A DNA stretch of 64,000 nt from Acanthornis magna. Its lineage: Eukaryota; Chordata; Aves; Passeriformes; Acanthizidae. The notes beneath the pieces were generated by a model that saw nothing but the letters and a program-made list of their open reading frames with translations, ran no database searches and had not been told where the DNA came from. The position numbers and the translations under genes are program-made. Location: NCBI GenBank assembly GCA_036785705.1, contig JAWUZG010000158.1, forward strand, positions 248,001 through 312,000, read 5' to 3'. This document shows, in pieces, positions 48,232 through 60,500 of the stretch. Position 1 is the first letter of the stretch, and each line of letters opens with the position of its first letter.

Positions 48232-48640
48232 GAGGGAATCCCAGAATGGTTTGGGCTGGAATGACCTTAAAGCCTGTCCAGTGCCACCCCTGCCATGGCA
48301 GGGACACCTCCCACTGTCCCAGGCTGCTCCAAGCCCTGTCCAGCCTGGCCTTGGACACTGCCAGGGATCCAGGGGCAGCCACAGCTTCTCTGGGCACCTG
48401 TGCCAGGGCCTGCCCACCCTCACAGGGAACAATTCCTAATTCCCAATATCCCATCCAGCCCTGCCCTCTGGCAGTGGGAAGCCATTCCCTGTGTCCTGTC
48501 CCTCCATCCCTTGTCCCCAGTCCCTCTCCAGCTCTCCTGGAGCCCTTCAGGCCCTGCCAGGGGCTCTGAGCTCTCCCTGGGGCCTTCTCTTCCCCACGTG
48601 AGCATCCCCAGCTCTCCCAGCCTGGCTCCAGAGGAGAGGT
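48232..48640 (-). mobile_element. CR1 LINE 3'-end fragment, long and little diverged
   Basis: About 400 bases, beginning at the 3' end with GGAATCCCAGAATGGTTTGG and running through CACCTCCCACTGTCCCAGG, the AGCCACAGCTTCTCTGGG block, CTCTGGCAGTGGGAAGCCAT and AGCTCTCCCAGCCTGGCTCC. By eye it is very similar to the 56.55 kb copy over its whole length, which suggests recent activity of one subfamily. Confidence 0.96.
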
Positions 48641-50135
48641 TGCTGCAAAGTGGCCAAAATATTTCAGGGGTGTGAAGGCTGCAGAGCAGTGTTCAGAGCA
48701 GAATGTGAGCGCTGCCTCGGGGTTTGTGTCCCCGCTGCAGTGTCCAGTGTGTCCGGAGCTGCAGTTCCAGGGCTGTCCCATGGCTCTGTCCCAAAGCCTC
48801 CCGGGCTCGGGCCGTGCTCCCTCTGCTGGCTCTGCTCTCTGCTGCTCTCAGCTCTCACAGCACATCTGGAGCGAGGAGCGTTTCTAATGGCAACACCTCT
48901 GCTCCTGCATCCCTTCAGCTAGAAAGGCTACTGTGAGTGCAGCTGGAGATTCCTCACGAGCTGAGTTTTGTCTTAAAGTGCAGAGGGAAACTTTCTTTTC
49001 AAGTGGTACCATTTTAAAATATTCACAGGAAAGAAATTATTCTGCTGCAAGGCATCTGTGTAGACTGAGTGAGTCCTACTGCTGTGCTACATAAGAAATA
49101 TGCTGCCTCTGAGTAGCTCTCTATAGCAACTGATTGAAATATAATATACATTATTTGCATGTTAATAAGATTTCTAGTCAGACTTCCCCGACAAACGCAA
49201 GTGGAGACAAAGACATACATGTAATACATCTCTAACTGCACCACAGAAATTCAGATTTACTAAGTGTGAATTCACTTCATTCTGTAATTAGGCAGAGAAA
49301 GCAGCACAGGAAGGTGGGGAAGCAATCTCCTGGCCTTCTGCAGGCTTTGGGATGCAGCTGGGAGTTGATGTGTGTCAGGGTTTCTCCATCTTTGCTGGAT
49401 TTCTCCTGGCTCACAGTGACTGCAGGTGACTTGGGAGCTTTTAATTGCTCTTTTTGGGCACGGAGCGTGGAGCTGTAGGGGGAGCAGGCTGAACTTTGGT
49501 TCCCAAGCCAAGGCTGAGATGTGCTGTGCTGAGCACATCTCACTTCTCCCAGGCTGCAGGAACTGGTCGTGGCCATCTCTGCAGCCTGGTTGGTGCCCTC
49601 AGGGGTGTTTCACTGCCCAGCTGGACTGTCAGGTGCTGCTGCACAATCATCCAGAGGGGACAGGCAGGGTCTGGGCTTGGAACACTTTGGAAAAATTTGA
49701 GGCTAATGAAGCCACTTCCCTACAGAGTGTGGCCATGGCTTCACCAATGTGTTTTCAAGGAAAAGAGAACCTGACCTTTTCATGGTTTTGCTCTGTGAGT
49801 TTTCTGAAAGCTTGAGCAGCCTCGTCTCTATGTGGCAGTGACTTGTTAGTCCTGCAGCTTAATTTCTGCTGCTGGGCCTCTGGATTGTGTTTTTTTGGTG
49901 TATCTCAAATTGAGTTGCAAACTTGGGTAGCATGAGGTCTGTGTGTGCTGCAAAGACTTTTGATCAAGGTGAAATAACAACTGCTTCTTGAGCTCTGGGC
50001 TGGTGTGCATTTGCAGCAGCACTTAAAACAACCATTTCAGGATCTCACTTGGAGTTTCTAAAATACCATCTTTTGGAGTCTGTTTGGACTCTGCTGTCCT
50101 ATTTCTGCTGTGTGGATGGAGTTGTGTAGCAGTTC
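48641..50135. other. Intron 1 sequence, no gene recognised
   Basis: Open frames under 130 codons, no repeat family recognised. Confidence 0.4.
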
Positions 50136-50290
50136 ACAGAGTCACAGAACGCTTTAATTGGAAGGGACCTTACAGATCCTCTCTGTAAGGATGGCCTGCT
50201 GTGGGCAGGGACACCTTCCACTATCCCAGCTTGCTCCAAGGCCTGTCCACCCCAGCCTTGGACACTCCCAATAATCATCAGCCAGTTCTC
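50136..50290 (-). mobile_element. CR1 LINE 3'-end fragment
   Basis: ACAGAGTCACAGAACGCTTT, TTGGAAGGGACCTTACAGAT, then GGGCAGGGACACCTTCCACT and CAGCTTGCTCCAAGGCCTG. It is an older, more diverged copy. Confidence 0.88.
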
Positions 50291-50989
50291 CTGAAGTGAA
50301 GCAATCCCCACCAAACCTCTGGCTGCCAGTGCCAAACCAGTCTGCACAAGCTGGGTGGGTGGAGAAGTTTGAGTTATAGGCAACCAACTGAGCTGGTTTT
50401 AACTTAACATCCTCCTTGTTTAAGAATGATCCTAAAATGGCTATTTGTGGTAACCTGTTCATTTTCCTTAATTTTCAAGCTTTTTAAGTTCTGTAGAAGA
50501 GATCTTCCAGTTTTGCTGTGTTCAGACCTCTGATCAAATCCCAGCTCCTGGGAGGAATTTCGGTGTTCTTCTGGACTTTTCCCTTGTGGAGTGCTGTGCG
50601 AATCATTGCAGTGTCCAGGATGTGTGAAAGCTGCTTCATGGAGTTATTTGCAGGTGACACAGTTTTGCTAGGGCTGGATTGGCTCAGAGTTGATCACTGT
50701 CTACTGCTTTTGCTCAATCAGCTGGTGACCTGAGGGGACCAATGTGTGGCCTTTCCTCAAAAGCTCTCCAAAATTTGGGAAGGCAGGAGGAAGAATCCAG
50801 CTTGGGTCTCCTACGTGGTATGAATGACTTGCTAATCCTCAAGATTATTGCCTCTGACAATTTACTATTCAAATCATCTTTAAAACTGACACGAGGAAAA
50901 TTCCATCAGCCTTATGTGAACACTGTTAAGCATTCCAGCTGTTTTGGAGCTGCAGTGAACGGGGGCTGTGTCCAGGCTGGGGTAACTCA
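50291..50989. other. Intron 1 sequence between two CR1 pieces
   Basis: No gene or further repeat was recognised. The right part may belong to a degraded upstream portion of the CR1 ORF2 fragment. Confidence 0.35.
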
Positions 50990-51427
50990 GAGATGGCCTC
51001 AGGGATCTGCCTGGTGGAGTCCTGTGGGATAAAGCTCTGCAGGGAAGAGGGGCTCAGGAAATCCGGTGGATTTTTAGGGATCAGCTCCTCCAAGCTCAGG
51101 AGCGATGAATCCCAATGAAGAGGAGCTCAGGCGGAAATCCCAGGTGTCCTGTGCAGATGAACAAACTGGACACACTCTGGCACAAAAAGGAAACCTTTGG
51201 AGGGGGAGCAGGGGCAGCTAGCCTGGGAGGAGTGTGGGGAGATGGTCCCAGCAGCCAGGGACTCTGATAAGAAATCTGAAGCCCTGGTAGAACTAAATCT
51301 GGCCAGGGACATCAAGGGCAGCAAGAAAAGCTTCTGTAGGAATGTCAGTGATAAGGGAAGAGTTGGGAAAATGGGGCCCTCTCCAGAAGGAAATGGACCT
51401 GGTTACCTGGGACAAGGTGGAGGCTGA
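50990..51427 (+). mobile_element. CR1 LINE internal ORF2 fragment, degenerate
   Basis: The segment matches the stretch of CR1 ORF2 between the endonuclease and reverse-transcriptase domains: GGGATCTGCCTGGTGGAGTC, GGATAAAGCTCTGCAGGGA, GCTCAGGAGCGATGAATCCC, GAACTAAATCTGGCCAGGGA, AGAAAAGCTTCTGTAGGAAT and GGACCTGGTTACCTGGGACA. It has indels and no continuous frame, so it is a dead fragment. The reverse-transcriptase part and 3' end that should follow are missing. Confidence 0.88.
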
Positions 51428-54400
51428 GGCCACAAAGCTCTTTTGTAACCAAAGAAGGATCTCTTTGAAGTTCTGACTGCATTTAAATTAGCAGAGCAGT
51501 GCTTGATTATCCCTGAATTAATAAGACAAGGCTCTGGAGTGGTACCTTCTTTAAGAAGCTGTAAATGGAGAGCATCAGCCTGAGGTCTGCAGGTCTCCTG
51601 TCCCAGGGAGGAGCTGATGGAGTCCCTGCCCACTGCCAGATGGGGCTCAGGGGGAATTCTGGGGCCTGGCACACTTCAGCAGAGGCTCTTGGGTCAGCAG
51701 ACCTCAATAGCTCCTTGGGTCTGGTCACAGATAAGAAATGGGAACTTTAATATGAGGTGGGCATGACCTGTCTTTGCCTGACCAGTCCAGGTTACCTCAA
51801 TTTCAGAGGCTCTCTGCAGCAGCAGTTTGTTTCTCTGTGACTGTAACAGTTCTCTGCTCGCACGTGGGGAATATCAAATCTTCTTTGGTTGTCTTCTGTG
51901 TGCTATTAATGGTCCTGGAAATACAGCAAAATGTCAAGGATGCATGTGAGTCATTCCAGACAAATGATTGTCTTCCAGTTGAGGTCCCATCAATCTGCAA
52001 CGTTGATCTCTTGGTATGGTTTTCTGCATTTAGAAAGTTATATTTCACTAGAATTAAGATTTATTTTGTATTTTTGACAAACCAAAATAATGCAAACCCA
52101 CTTCTACTCTATTGTAGTAGATAGCAATATTCTTTTGCCATGTTTTCTTGGTGGGACAGACACAGCACTGACCCTTCAGGGGCACCCAGAGCTGCTGCAG
52201 GGTGGGTTGCCAGCTCTGCTCTCCGTGCCAGCTGAAAGACTGTCCCTGTCAATGCTGTGGCTGCCCCGGGGGCTGTGCCCAGGGATTGTGCACACAGGGA
52301 CTGCCCTGGGATTTGGGATGGGCTGGGTTCTGAGGGCCATTCCGCTCACGGCAGACTGCAGAGCCCTGAGCCATCACTCTCCTCCATCCTTGCTGCTCAC
52401 CTCGCTACAGCCACTTCATCTTCCTTTCAGCACGGAATTCAGAGCAGGAGCTGCTTCAGATCCGTTCTGCTTGATAGGCCTTTGTTCCCCTAATGGTTTC
52501 CTTGTGAGGCAGGCAGGTACTCCTCTGGAAATTCAAGCACTGTTATTCAAATCCAAGGCAACCTGATACATCGTTATTTCAAATTCTTGCCCTGAGTGCC
52601 AGGATGCAGTGGCACCGTGGGCCCGAGGTGTCTGTGCTGTGTGTGCCCTGTGCTTCAGGCTGGCTTTCTCCAGGTTGTGCAGTGCAGATTGGGCTGTTGA
52701 TGTGGAAGGTCCTTGTAGGGACAGGAAAGAAGGAATTCACAGTTGTAGGACTATCCCCTGGGGATTTTATTTGCTAGTAGAAGTTGTGATTAATGGCTCT
52801 GTGCTGTGGAGAACAGGTGTATTTTGACTTTTCCTTGCATTCCATCTCTATGTGTAGCCCCATGGCAGAAGCATTTGATCTTGGTTTCAAGTTGGAGAAG
52901 CTGTGTGCACTTCAAAGCGCATCTGCTTTATTCTGTTCATTCTGCTTGACCTAGGCAGGACTGTGGGTGGGGATTCTTAAACCCTCAGTGCAACTCTTGG
53001 TGAAATGCACTGCTAAAACCAAACATTCTGTCCTGATCTTTATAAAGGCAAAAATAGCCTTTATCATGTTATATCTTAATTCATGCACATAACTTGGATA
53101 ACTGTACAGTGCCACAGAGGTGAGCAGGCTCTAATTGCAGGAAAGTAAAGTGGTGATGTCTGACCCTTCCTGTTGTTCCTTCCTGGAGGATTTTCCTCTT
53201 CATTTAGCACAGCCTTTCCTGGTGTTGGTCTCCCTGATTGAGACCCAAAGGGTGAGGCAGTGCTGTGCAGGGGGAGGGCTGTGATCTAATGCAAATGAAC
53301 CAGCTAGATTTGAATAAGGTAAAAATCTATATTCAGCTCTCAGGCTTGATTCTATTTTAAGCTTTTAATTGAGTCCACCACTTCCTGAGTGCTTGAGGTT
53401 GTCAAGGGTTGAGAGAATGACTTTGTCTTGCAGGAAAGGAGAAAGGTGACTTTATTTCGGGTTTGCTGAGGTTGTGACACCAGTGCTAGTGCAGTGTTAG
53501 TGCTGACATGGAACACTCCCCCTGCCTGGTGGGCTGTGTTTGTGGCTGTGCCAGTCAAGTGTTTGGAGATGAAAGTGGAAGGGAGGAGAATCAGTAGTGA
53601 AAGAACTTACCTGTGACCTTTTTTCCAAATGGCTTGGGAGGAAAACTTTGAAGGCAGTGATCTGAGACTGCGGATGTAATTCAATAGCTACTCCTGGCTT
53701 GCATTGCAAGGAAACTCTGAAAGGGTAATAAAAACTGCCTCACATAAGGTAGGAGAGACTTCTTGAATCAAAGGTCAAGAGTTCCTGCTCATGTTTATGT
53801 CTAGTGACATGGAGCTTGCCAGCCCATGCCAGGCTCCTGTGAGCATGTCCTGCTCTGGATGGAGCACACCTCAGTGCTGGTTCAATATTTAATCAGAGCC
53901 TGATGTGCAGGGGGCTGGGAACTGAAGGAGGGGAGGTAGGGAAATTAATTTCTGCTCCTGCTTTCCCCAGTTGCCAGTGTTGTGCCTTATAAATTTCCTG
54001 GCCTTTGGAGCTTAAAGAGAATAGTTGGACTTGGATCTGGATTCTCTGTTGAGCAGCACAGGTTGCTTTTAATCCTAAAAAGGAGATTTGCTGAAATCTC
54101 TTCAGAGCAATATGATTAAAGGGGGTTTTAGTTGCGCACAAGAGTTGCAGCAGTGCAGAGCAGCATTGCCGTGGCTGATGCAGGGCCCAGGGGATCGCTG
54201 CAAGCTGTGCTCTGTGCAGTGTCACAGGGCTGTGCACCCCTTGGACCTGCACACATTCCCAGGGCGGGGATGGGAGCTCTGGGAGCTGAGCCTGGGCTGC
54301 AGGGGTGAGGTCAGGCAGCAGCTCAGAGTGTGTGAGCACATCCATCCCCCAGCGGGGTCTGGCCGGGGCTCAGTGACACTTCAGCCTCTCCAGTGGGGCT

Positions 54401-56552
54401 TCACGCCTTAGAGGAAGCCAACAATCCTTAGAAAAGCAGAAGCAATATCACGGTTTGGGTGTTTTTTTCCAACCCCCTCTGTGTGTCTTCAATATAGTGA
54501 CAACTTTAGGATGGTAGAAGTGTTCCTGTCTTGGAACTCATCACTGAGAAATTGGTGCTGCTATTGGTGCTCCAAAATAGATATCAGGTTCTCATCTCAC
54601 AGGGGTTTTATGTGCTGGGAGTGATTTTTTTCCCCCTCACCTGCCTTTTTTTCACCCATCTGACAACTTCCTACAGTGATCTTATCTCCATCCAGATGTG
54701 TCTGATCAGAGCAGCTCCTCTTCAGGGGACTGAGGGTGCTCTGTCCTCTCTCCTGCTCACTCTGGAGGCAAGAAAGGATAATTTTTTCAAACACATTGAA
54801 GAGTTATGTAACTTCTTGAGGAAAGTGCTTTCCAGCACTGAGCTTTCCTTATTATGTAATGTGATACATCACCAGAACTTGCTGACATAAGCCATGATCT
54901 TCACCTCCACTTGCTCATGAAAGTGTATTACTTCCTTGACCTCACTTGGCTCTGAGGACTGTGGGCATTCTTAGGAACTCGTCTGAGTATTTTACTCTGG
55001 AGTAGGAAAAACTGCTGGTAAATCAGGTGGCAGTCTGAGCTGTCTGCTGAGGGAGTGTGCTCTGAGTGTAGCTTTACTCCTGTGAGACTGTCATTGTTTT
55101 AAGTGACTTTTTGCTGTGTGAACATCTTTAAATCAGTGTTTCCCAGGCTTGTGAGAAACGTGCAGGAGTGGTGTCGTGTGGTATGGCATGACCCTCCTAA
55201 GCTGTTCATGAGTCGTCTCACTGCGAGTGAAGGAAATCATTAAACATCTCAAAATGAGATGAAGAGTCCCTTTTTAGCTGATTTAATTGGGAATATCCTC
55301 CCTTTATGCTAACAATGCAATGGACCTTGACATCACCAACACTTAGCTAACTTTCCAATGGCAGCTGGCAAAGCTCACCAGAGCTTTGCTCACTAATGCA
55401 GGTCTGTAACATTGTCAGTCTCGTGCATTGTGGTGATTTGTGCTCTGGTGTTCTGTCTGTGTGAATGGACTGTGTGGAGTGGCTGTTCAGCAGCCACTGG
55501 TGTAATAATAAAGGCCATAAAAGTGCTGTGATCTGCTCTGTAATTCTGGGGGTGATTTCCAGTCCGCAGAAGGCTGACCAGTGATCACAACTGGTTCCAT
55601 TTTCCCCCAGGAACAGTTATGAACTGGAACAAGCTTAATACTCAAAGCCTTTTCAACCAAACGCTTCAAGCTTTCCTTTAAAGCTCTTACAAAAGGACCT
55701 AGAAAGACCATTTAGAGACAAATAGCCAATTTGTAAGCCATCATGCTCCTTGCTGGCTGAAATGCCAACAAAATATCTCAAATCTATGTCACCTGCTCAA
55801 CTGAGCACAGGATTTCCACTTTGCTGGCTGTGCTCAGCCGAGTGCTTGTTTGGACTGGTGGAGAGTTGACTGGGCAAGATTCCCACTCAGGCAGAAACTC
55901 ATGCTGGTAGTGATCTCCTAACTATGAGAGCTCTGCTCCTTCCCAGATAATGGGATTCTCTCAAGAAGTCTGCCTTAATAACTGATGTCCACTACACAAT
56001 ATTACCTTCCCCAATTAGAACACTTTCTTTACTTTAAGACAGGGAAAGTAACAGAAAAGACTCAACTGTGCTGCTTGTGACTTCCTGCCAGCTGGTCAGA
56101 GAGTGATTTTACTTGAATTCTTTGTCAGAATCAACAATGTCTTTTTCTTCTTTAACTTCAGCAGGTTGCTTCTGTTTCTAAGGAGCAATGCCAATGTGGG
56201 GTGGCTCGATCTTCATGTGTTCGATTCCTGGGAGATGGAGGAACTTGAATGTAGCTTTCTGTTTCAGAGGAATGAGATTTCTAAGTTGCAATAAGTAGTC
56301 TGGGATGTGGAAACAGCCAAAATAAGCAGCGGTGCCTGGGGACTGGGAAGCTTGGGATGCTGTCAGAGCTGATAAGTTCTCTTCCTCATGGCTAATTCAG
56401 TGTTTAATATAAAGTGTGGAGGTGCTGGTGCTCTCCCTGTGTGCTGCAGAAGGTGTGAGCACAGAAGGGTTGAATTCCTGAGCTGCTGCTCTGCAGAGAG
56501 AGAGACCTCCAGGGGATCATTGCTCTTTGAACTGGAAGTCTTCTTGTAAAGA
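51428..56552. other. Intron 1 sequence, no gene or repeat recognised
   Basis: Open frames up to 158 codons (plus strand, 52.09-52.57 kb) and 150 codons (minus strand, 53.89-54.35 kb), none with a recognisable domain. Confidence 0.4.
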
Positions 56553-56950
56553 ATCCAGGCTGGGAGAGCTGGGGTGCTCACCTGGAGGGGAGAGGAGGCT
56601 GTGGGAGAGAGCTCAGAGCCCCTGCCAGTGCCTGAAGGGCTCCAGGAGAGCTGGAGAGGGACTGGGGACAAGGGATGGAGGGACAGGACACAGGGAATGG
56701 CTTCCACTGCCAGAGGGCAGGGCTGGATGGGATATTGGGAATTAGGAATTGTTCCCTGTGAGGGTGGGCAGGTCCTGGCACAGGTGCCGAGAGCAGCTGT
56801 GGCTGCCCCTGGATCCCTGGCAGTGCCCAAGGCCAGGCTGGACAGGGCTTGGAGCAGCCTGGGACAGTGGAAGGTGTCCTTGCCATGGCAGGGGTGGCAC
56901 TGGATGGGCCTTAAGGTCCCCTCCAACCCACTACTGGAATTCTGTGATTA
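56553..56950 (+). mobile_element. CR1 LINE 3'-end fragment, long and little diverged
   Basis: Runs from CCAGGCTGGGAGAGCTGGGG through CTCCAGGAGAGCTGGAGAGG, GGGCAGGGCTGGATGGGATA, AGGGTGGGCAGGTCCTGGCA and the GTGTCCTTGCCATGGCAGGG block to TCCAACCCACTACTGGAATT and CTGTGATTA. It is the mirror-oriented partner of the copies at 48.23 and 57.27 kb. Confidence 0.96.
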
Positions 56951-57264
56951 TTTTCCAGACATGGATGAATGAATTGAGCTCAAGCATCTTTGCGAAGAGA
57001 TGTTTAATGTCAGAGGTCCTGGCTCCTGGTCCAGGTGAAACCCAGCATCCTTTTCGCAGAGTGGGGAATGTGGCAGCAGAGAAACCTCTGCTCAGTGGGG
57101 GCGAGATTCTGGTGAGTGCTGAGCACATGGGTAGGGAGACCTCACAGAGTGAGTCTGAAAGCAGTGGAAGAGAAAGAGGCGAAATAAAAGAGGATTCAAA
57201 CTCGGAGAATCACTCAGATGTGCCTTTGATCAAATTCTGGTTCCAGTACAGGGTTATCGGCATA

Positions 57265-57527
57265 GATCATAAAATCTCACACTGGTTTGGGTTGGAAGGA
57301 CCTCAAAGCTCATCCCATTGCACCCCTGCCATGGCAGGGACACCTCCCACTGTCCCAGGTTGCTCCAAGCCCTGTCCAGCCTGGCCTTGGACACTGCCAG
57401 GGATCCAGGGGCAGCCACAGCTTCTCTGGGCAATGTATGCCAGGGCCTCCCCACTCTCACAGGGAAGAATTTCTTCCAAATATCCAATCTAAATCTGCCC
57501 TCCTTTTGCTTGAAGCCATTCCCCCAA
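57265..57527 (-). mobile_element. CR1 LINE 3'-end fragment
   Basis: ATCATAAAATCTCACACTGG, TTGGGTTGGAAGGACCTCAA, CCATGGCAGGGACACCTCCC and AGCCACAGCTTCTCTGGGCA, in reverse orientation, with the 3' end to the left. Confidence 0.95.
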
Positions 57528-60500
57528 CACTGACAAGTTTCACTGACTGCTCAAATAAATAAATGCTGTTGTTGGCTTACTCAGGGGTGAAAGCTGAGGG
57601 AGGGCAGTTCCCCACTTTGGAGTTTGGTCTCTTCTCAGTCTGCTGGGACTGTTCAGTGCTCCGGTGAGGCTGTGATGTGTTTGATGCCTTCTAGCACACA
57701 TTTCCTCGCTAATCAAGTCTGTCATTTTGTCCACGTTACTCTTGCAGGATGGGATGGAGTGGCCAGGCTAGCTTCTGTGGGGTCATCCCCTTCCACATGC
57801 GTGTCCCTGCTCAGACAAGAGGGACAGTTTGATCCTTGCTTATGTAGCAATTGAACAGCTTTGGCATGTTCAGAGCAAAAGGAAGTTGTTCTGTTATTCC
57901 TCAGTGTTTAAAAAAATCCGGTCTCAAAATACAACGTCCTCAACAGAGCAGGTAGAGGACTAAATTATCTATTTGCTTCATTTGTGATCTCCCCTGGCAC
58001 TGCAGCATTTGGAGAGCAAACGACTTTGGTTTTGTTGGGAATTTTTCTTTCTAGTGGCCAATCCCTTTCTCTGATAGGAAGGTAAAGGCTCTGCTGTAAA
58101 TCCTGGTGCTCTTGAGGCATTTCCTCATTTGAGAGCAGAGCCCTTTCCCATTCAGTTGTAGCTGGAAAGCTTTGGGAAGAGCTTTGGGAAGCTTCCTGCC
58201 ATCCTTGCTCTGCTGAGCTCCTGAAAAGCCCTACAGATATCCCTCCCAGATTTAACTTTGTCTTTGCTTAGCTTTTCTAACCTCCAGGAGTTTATATTTG
58301 GGGTCCATCTGTTAGCTTGGCCTCACATGACAATTCTGTATGGGCTTTTCTTTTCACTTCCTTCATGGGGATGGGAGTTCTTTCCATTTATTTTCAAACT
58401 TAACACCAATGTCTGATCCTTTGATGTCTCACTACCCACAGAGCTGCAGATATTTTTATTTACATGTGACCAATAATCCACTGTTGGGCATCAAAGTCCA
58501 CATTGAAGGCTTCCTGTTGGTAGGACAGGATTACACACAGCAGAATTCAGCGGCACAGCACCAACTTATTAACTATTAATTATGGTATTTCTGTGTAAAA
58601 TAGTTGCTTTAGGGTCTGCTGCCTTGGCAGCTCTGGGAAAAGGGCTGTTGCTGAGGTGGCTGGGCTGTGTTCTGCACCTCTGACAATGTGATTTTTCATG
58701 CTTCAGACTGAGCTGAAGGAATACATCACTGCAGCCTTACTTAAGGCAACTGAAAAACCTAGCCCTGCTCACTCACCTGCTTTGACAGCAAGAAAAAAAA
58801 TCCTCTTTCCCTTCATAAAAGTAGTGTGGAGAGCAATTTGTACTTTGGAAAACTTTCCTTCCCTTTATGTGCTCGTTTCTCTTTAAAAACCCAATAAACA
58901 CAATGAAAAAACCAATAAAATCAAACCAACCAACCAACACCCCCCCAAAAAAACCAAAACAAAAAAATCCCACCCCAGCCGAATGCAAAATCTCAGACTC
59001 TAGGGGCTTTCACAACTTGTGCTTTATTTTACCTCAAGCAAACGTGGCAAAACAGCCACTGCTACCCTTTTGTCCTTCCTCACCCAACAAAATATTCCGT
59101 GGTGGTTGCACAATTGGAGTGTGTGCTAAATATAGCCCAGCAGAGCTGAAGGAAGAAATAAGGGATGTCTGCCTCCAACACCTCTCCCTGCTCCCAATTT
59201 TCCGGGAGCATTCCCTTTCCCATCTCATCCCTGTGCCCTCCCTGCTGCTCTCACCTTGCAGAGGAAGCTCATTCAGACTGGGTCGGCGAAGGGGAGGTTG
59301 AGAAATGAGTTTTAAGTGTTTTGGCTGCCCCTTACCATGGGCCTGGGAGCATCAGCATTGTAATTCCTGCTGGGTCTCGCCGTGCAGAAGGGAAAGGTGT
59401 CATTCCTCTCCTGCCTGGATCAGCAGCCTCGAGGGGCCTGGCTGCTCTTGGAATGGGCTCGTTTTCCCTCATGAAAATAGACTTTCAGAGCTTCGCAAAC
59501 AGAGTGATATGGCATAACAGTGAGAATCAGCTACAGTGAGATTTTATGCTGATATTCGTGTTTTTGCCAAAAAAATACATTTCAATGTAGTATGTGCAGT
59601 GTATTTGACTAACCACTCCACTGGACCTTGGGTTTTTCATGAAATATCCAAATACCGTTTTACCTCAGAAAGCCTTTAACAGTCCTCCTGCACAGCAGCC
59701 ACATCCTGTTTATCAGCTGGATTTTCTGCTTTTGGGTATTTAAATACTTGAAGGTGGTTTTGTTTTTTTTTTTCTCAGAGAACACTTTACAATTGGTATT
59801 TACAGTGATTTCAGGTACACTGGCAGTTCTGTGTTCTTTGAATTGTGTTTTCTTGATGTTTCTTTTATTTTGATAATACATATTTTGAAATCTGGTAAGA
59901 TCCAGCAAGTGGACAGACTTCCTTGAGCTGGAGCTGCTCGCAGTTGTGCGTAACTTCTGTTCTTGTTCAGAAGCTTTTTGCTACTACACAACATTTAATG
60001 CACGTGATGAACTTCCTGAAAATTCACAACTAGGTTATTCTGAGAAAGAAATCTTAGCACTGCAGTAGAAAAAAACATAGCATAAAGTTTGCTGTTACTT
60101 GGACTTAATGACTTTAAAAAAATAAATAAAAAATCCCCACCTCCCAACAAAGCAAAATGAATTGCTGTCTGATCTCTTATTTATAATTAAGTAAATGGAT
60201 CAACCTGAAGCCCTAGGAAGCGTGGCAGGTTTACCCAGGGCTCCCAGTAGCCAGTGCTGCTGACAAAGCATCAGTACCTTTATTAAATTGCTGACTCTGT
60301 ATTTCCTTTGTTGCTTGAGCTGCAGTAGAATTCCTGAGTAGCCACGAGTGGCATCCAATGGGCTTTTTGGACTTCCAGCTTTCTGTGCTGAGCGCTCCTC
60401 CCCAGTGTTTCTAGGAGTGCTGGAGATTCCAGGGATCCAGTCCTGCTCCATGGTAGTGGAGCTGGGAGGGTCTGGACCACAGCTCTGGGGGAGTTCTGCC

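Noticed and set aside
48212..48781. 189-codon minus-strand frame
   Set aside because: Sense reading of the CR1 3' untranslated region, not a protein.
56363..56926. 187-codon minus-strand frame
   Set aside because: Antisense reading of a CR1 copy. The same peptide occurs at 48.2-48.7 kb and 5.5 kb.
56749..57492. 247-codon plus-strand frame
   Set aside because: It begins and ends inside two CR1 copies, and its recurring peptide (PGWTGLGAAWDSGRCPC) recurs in every CR1 copy of this subfamily.
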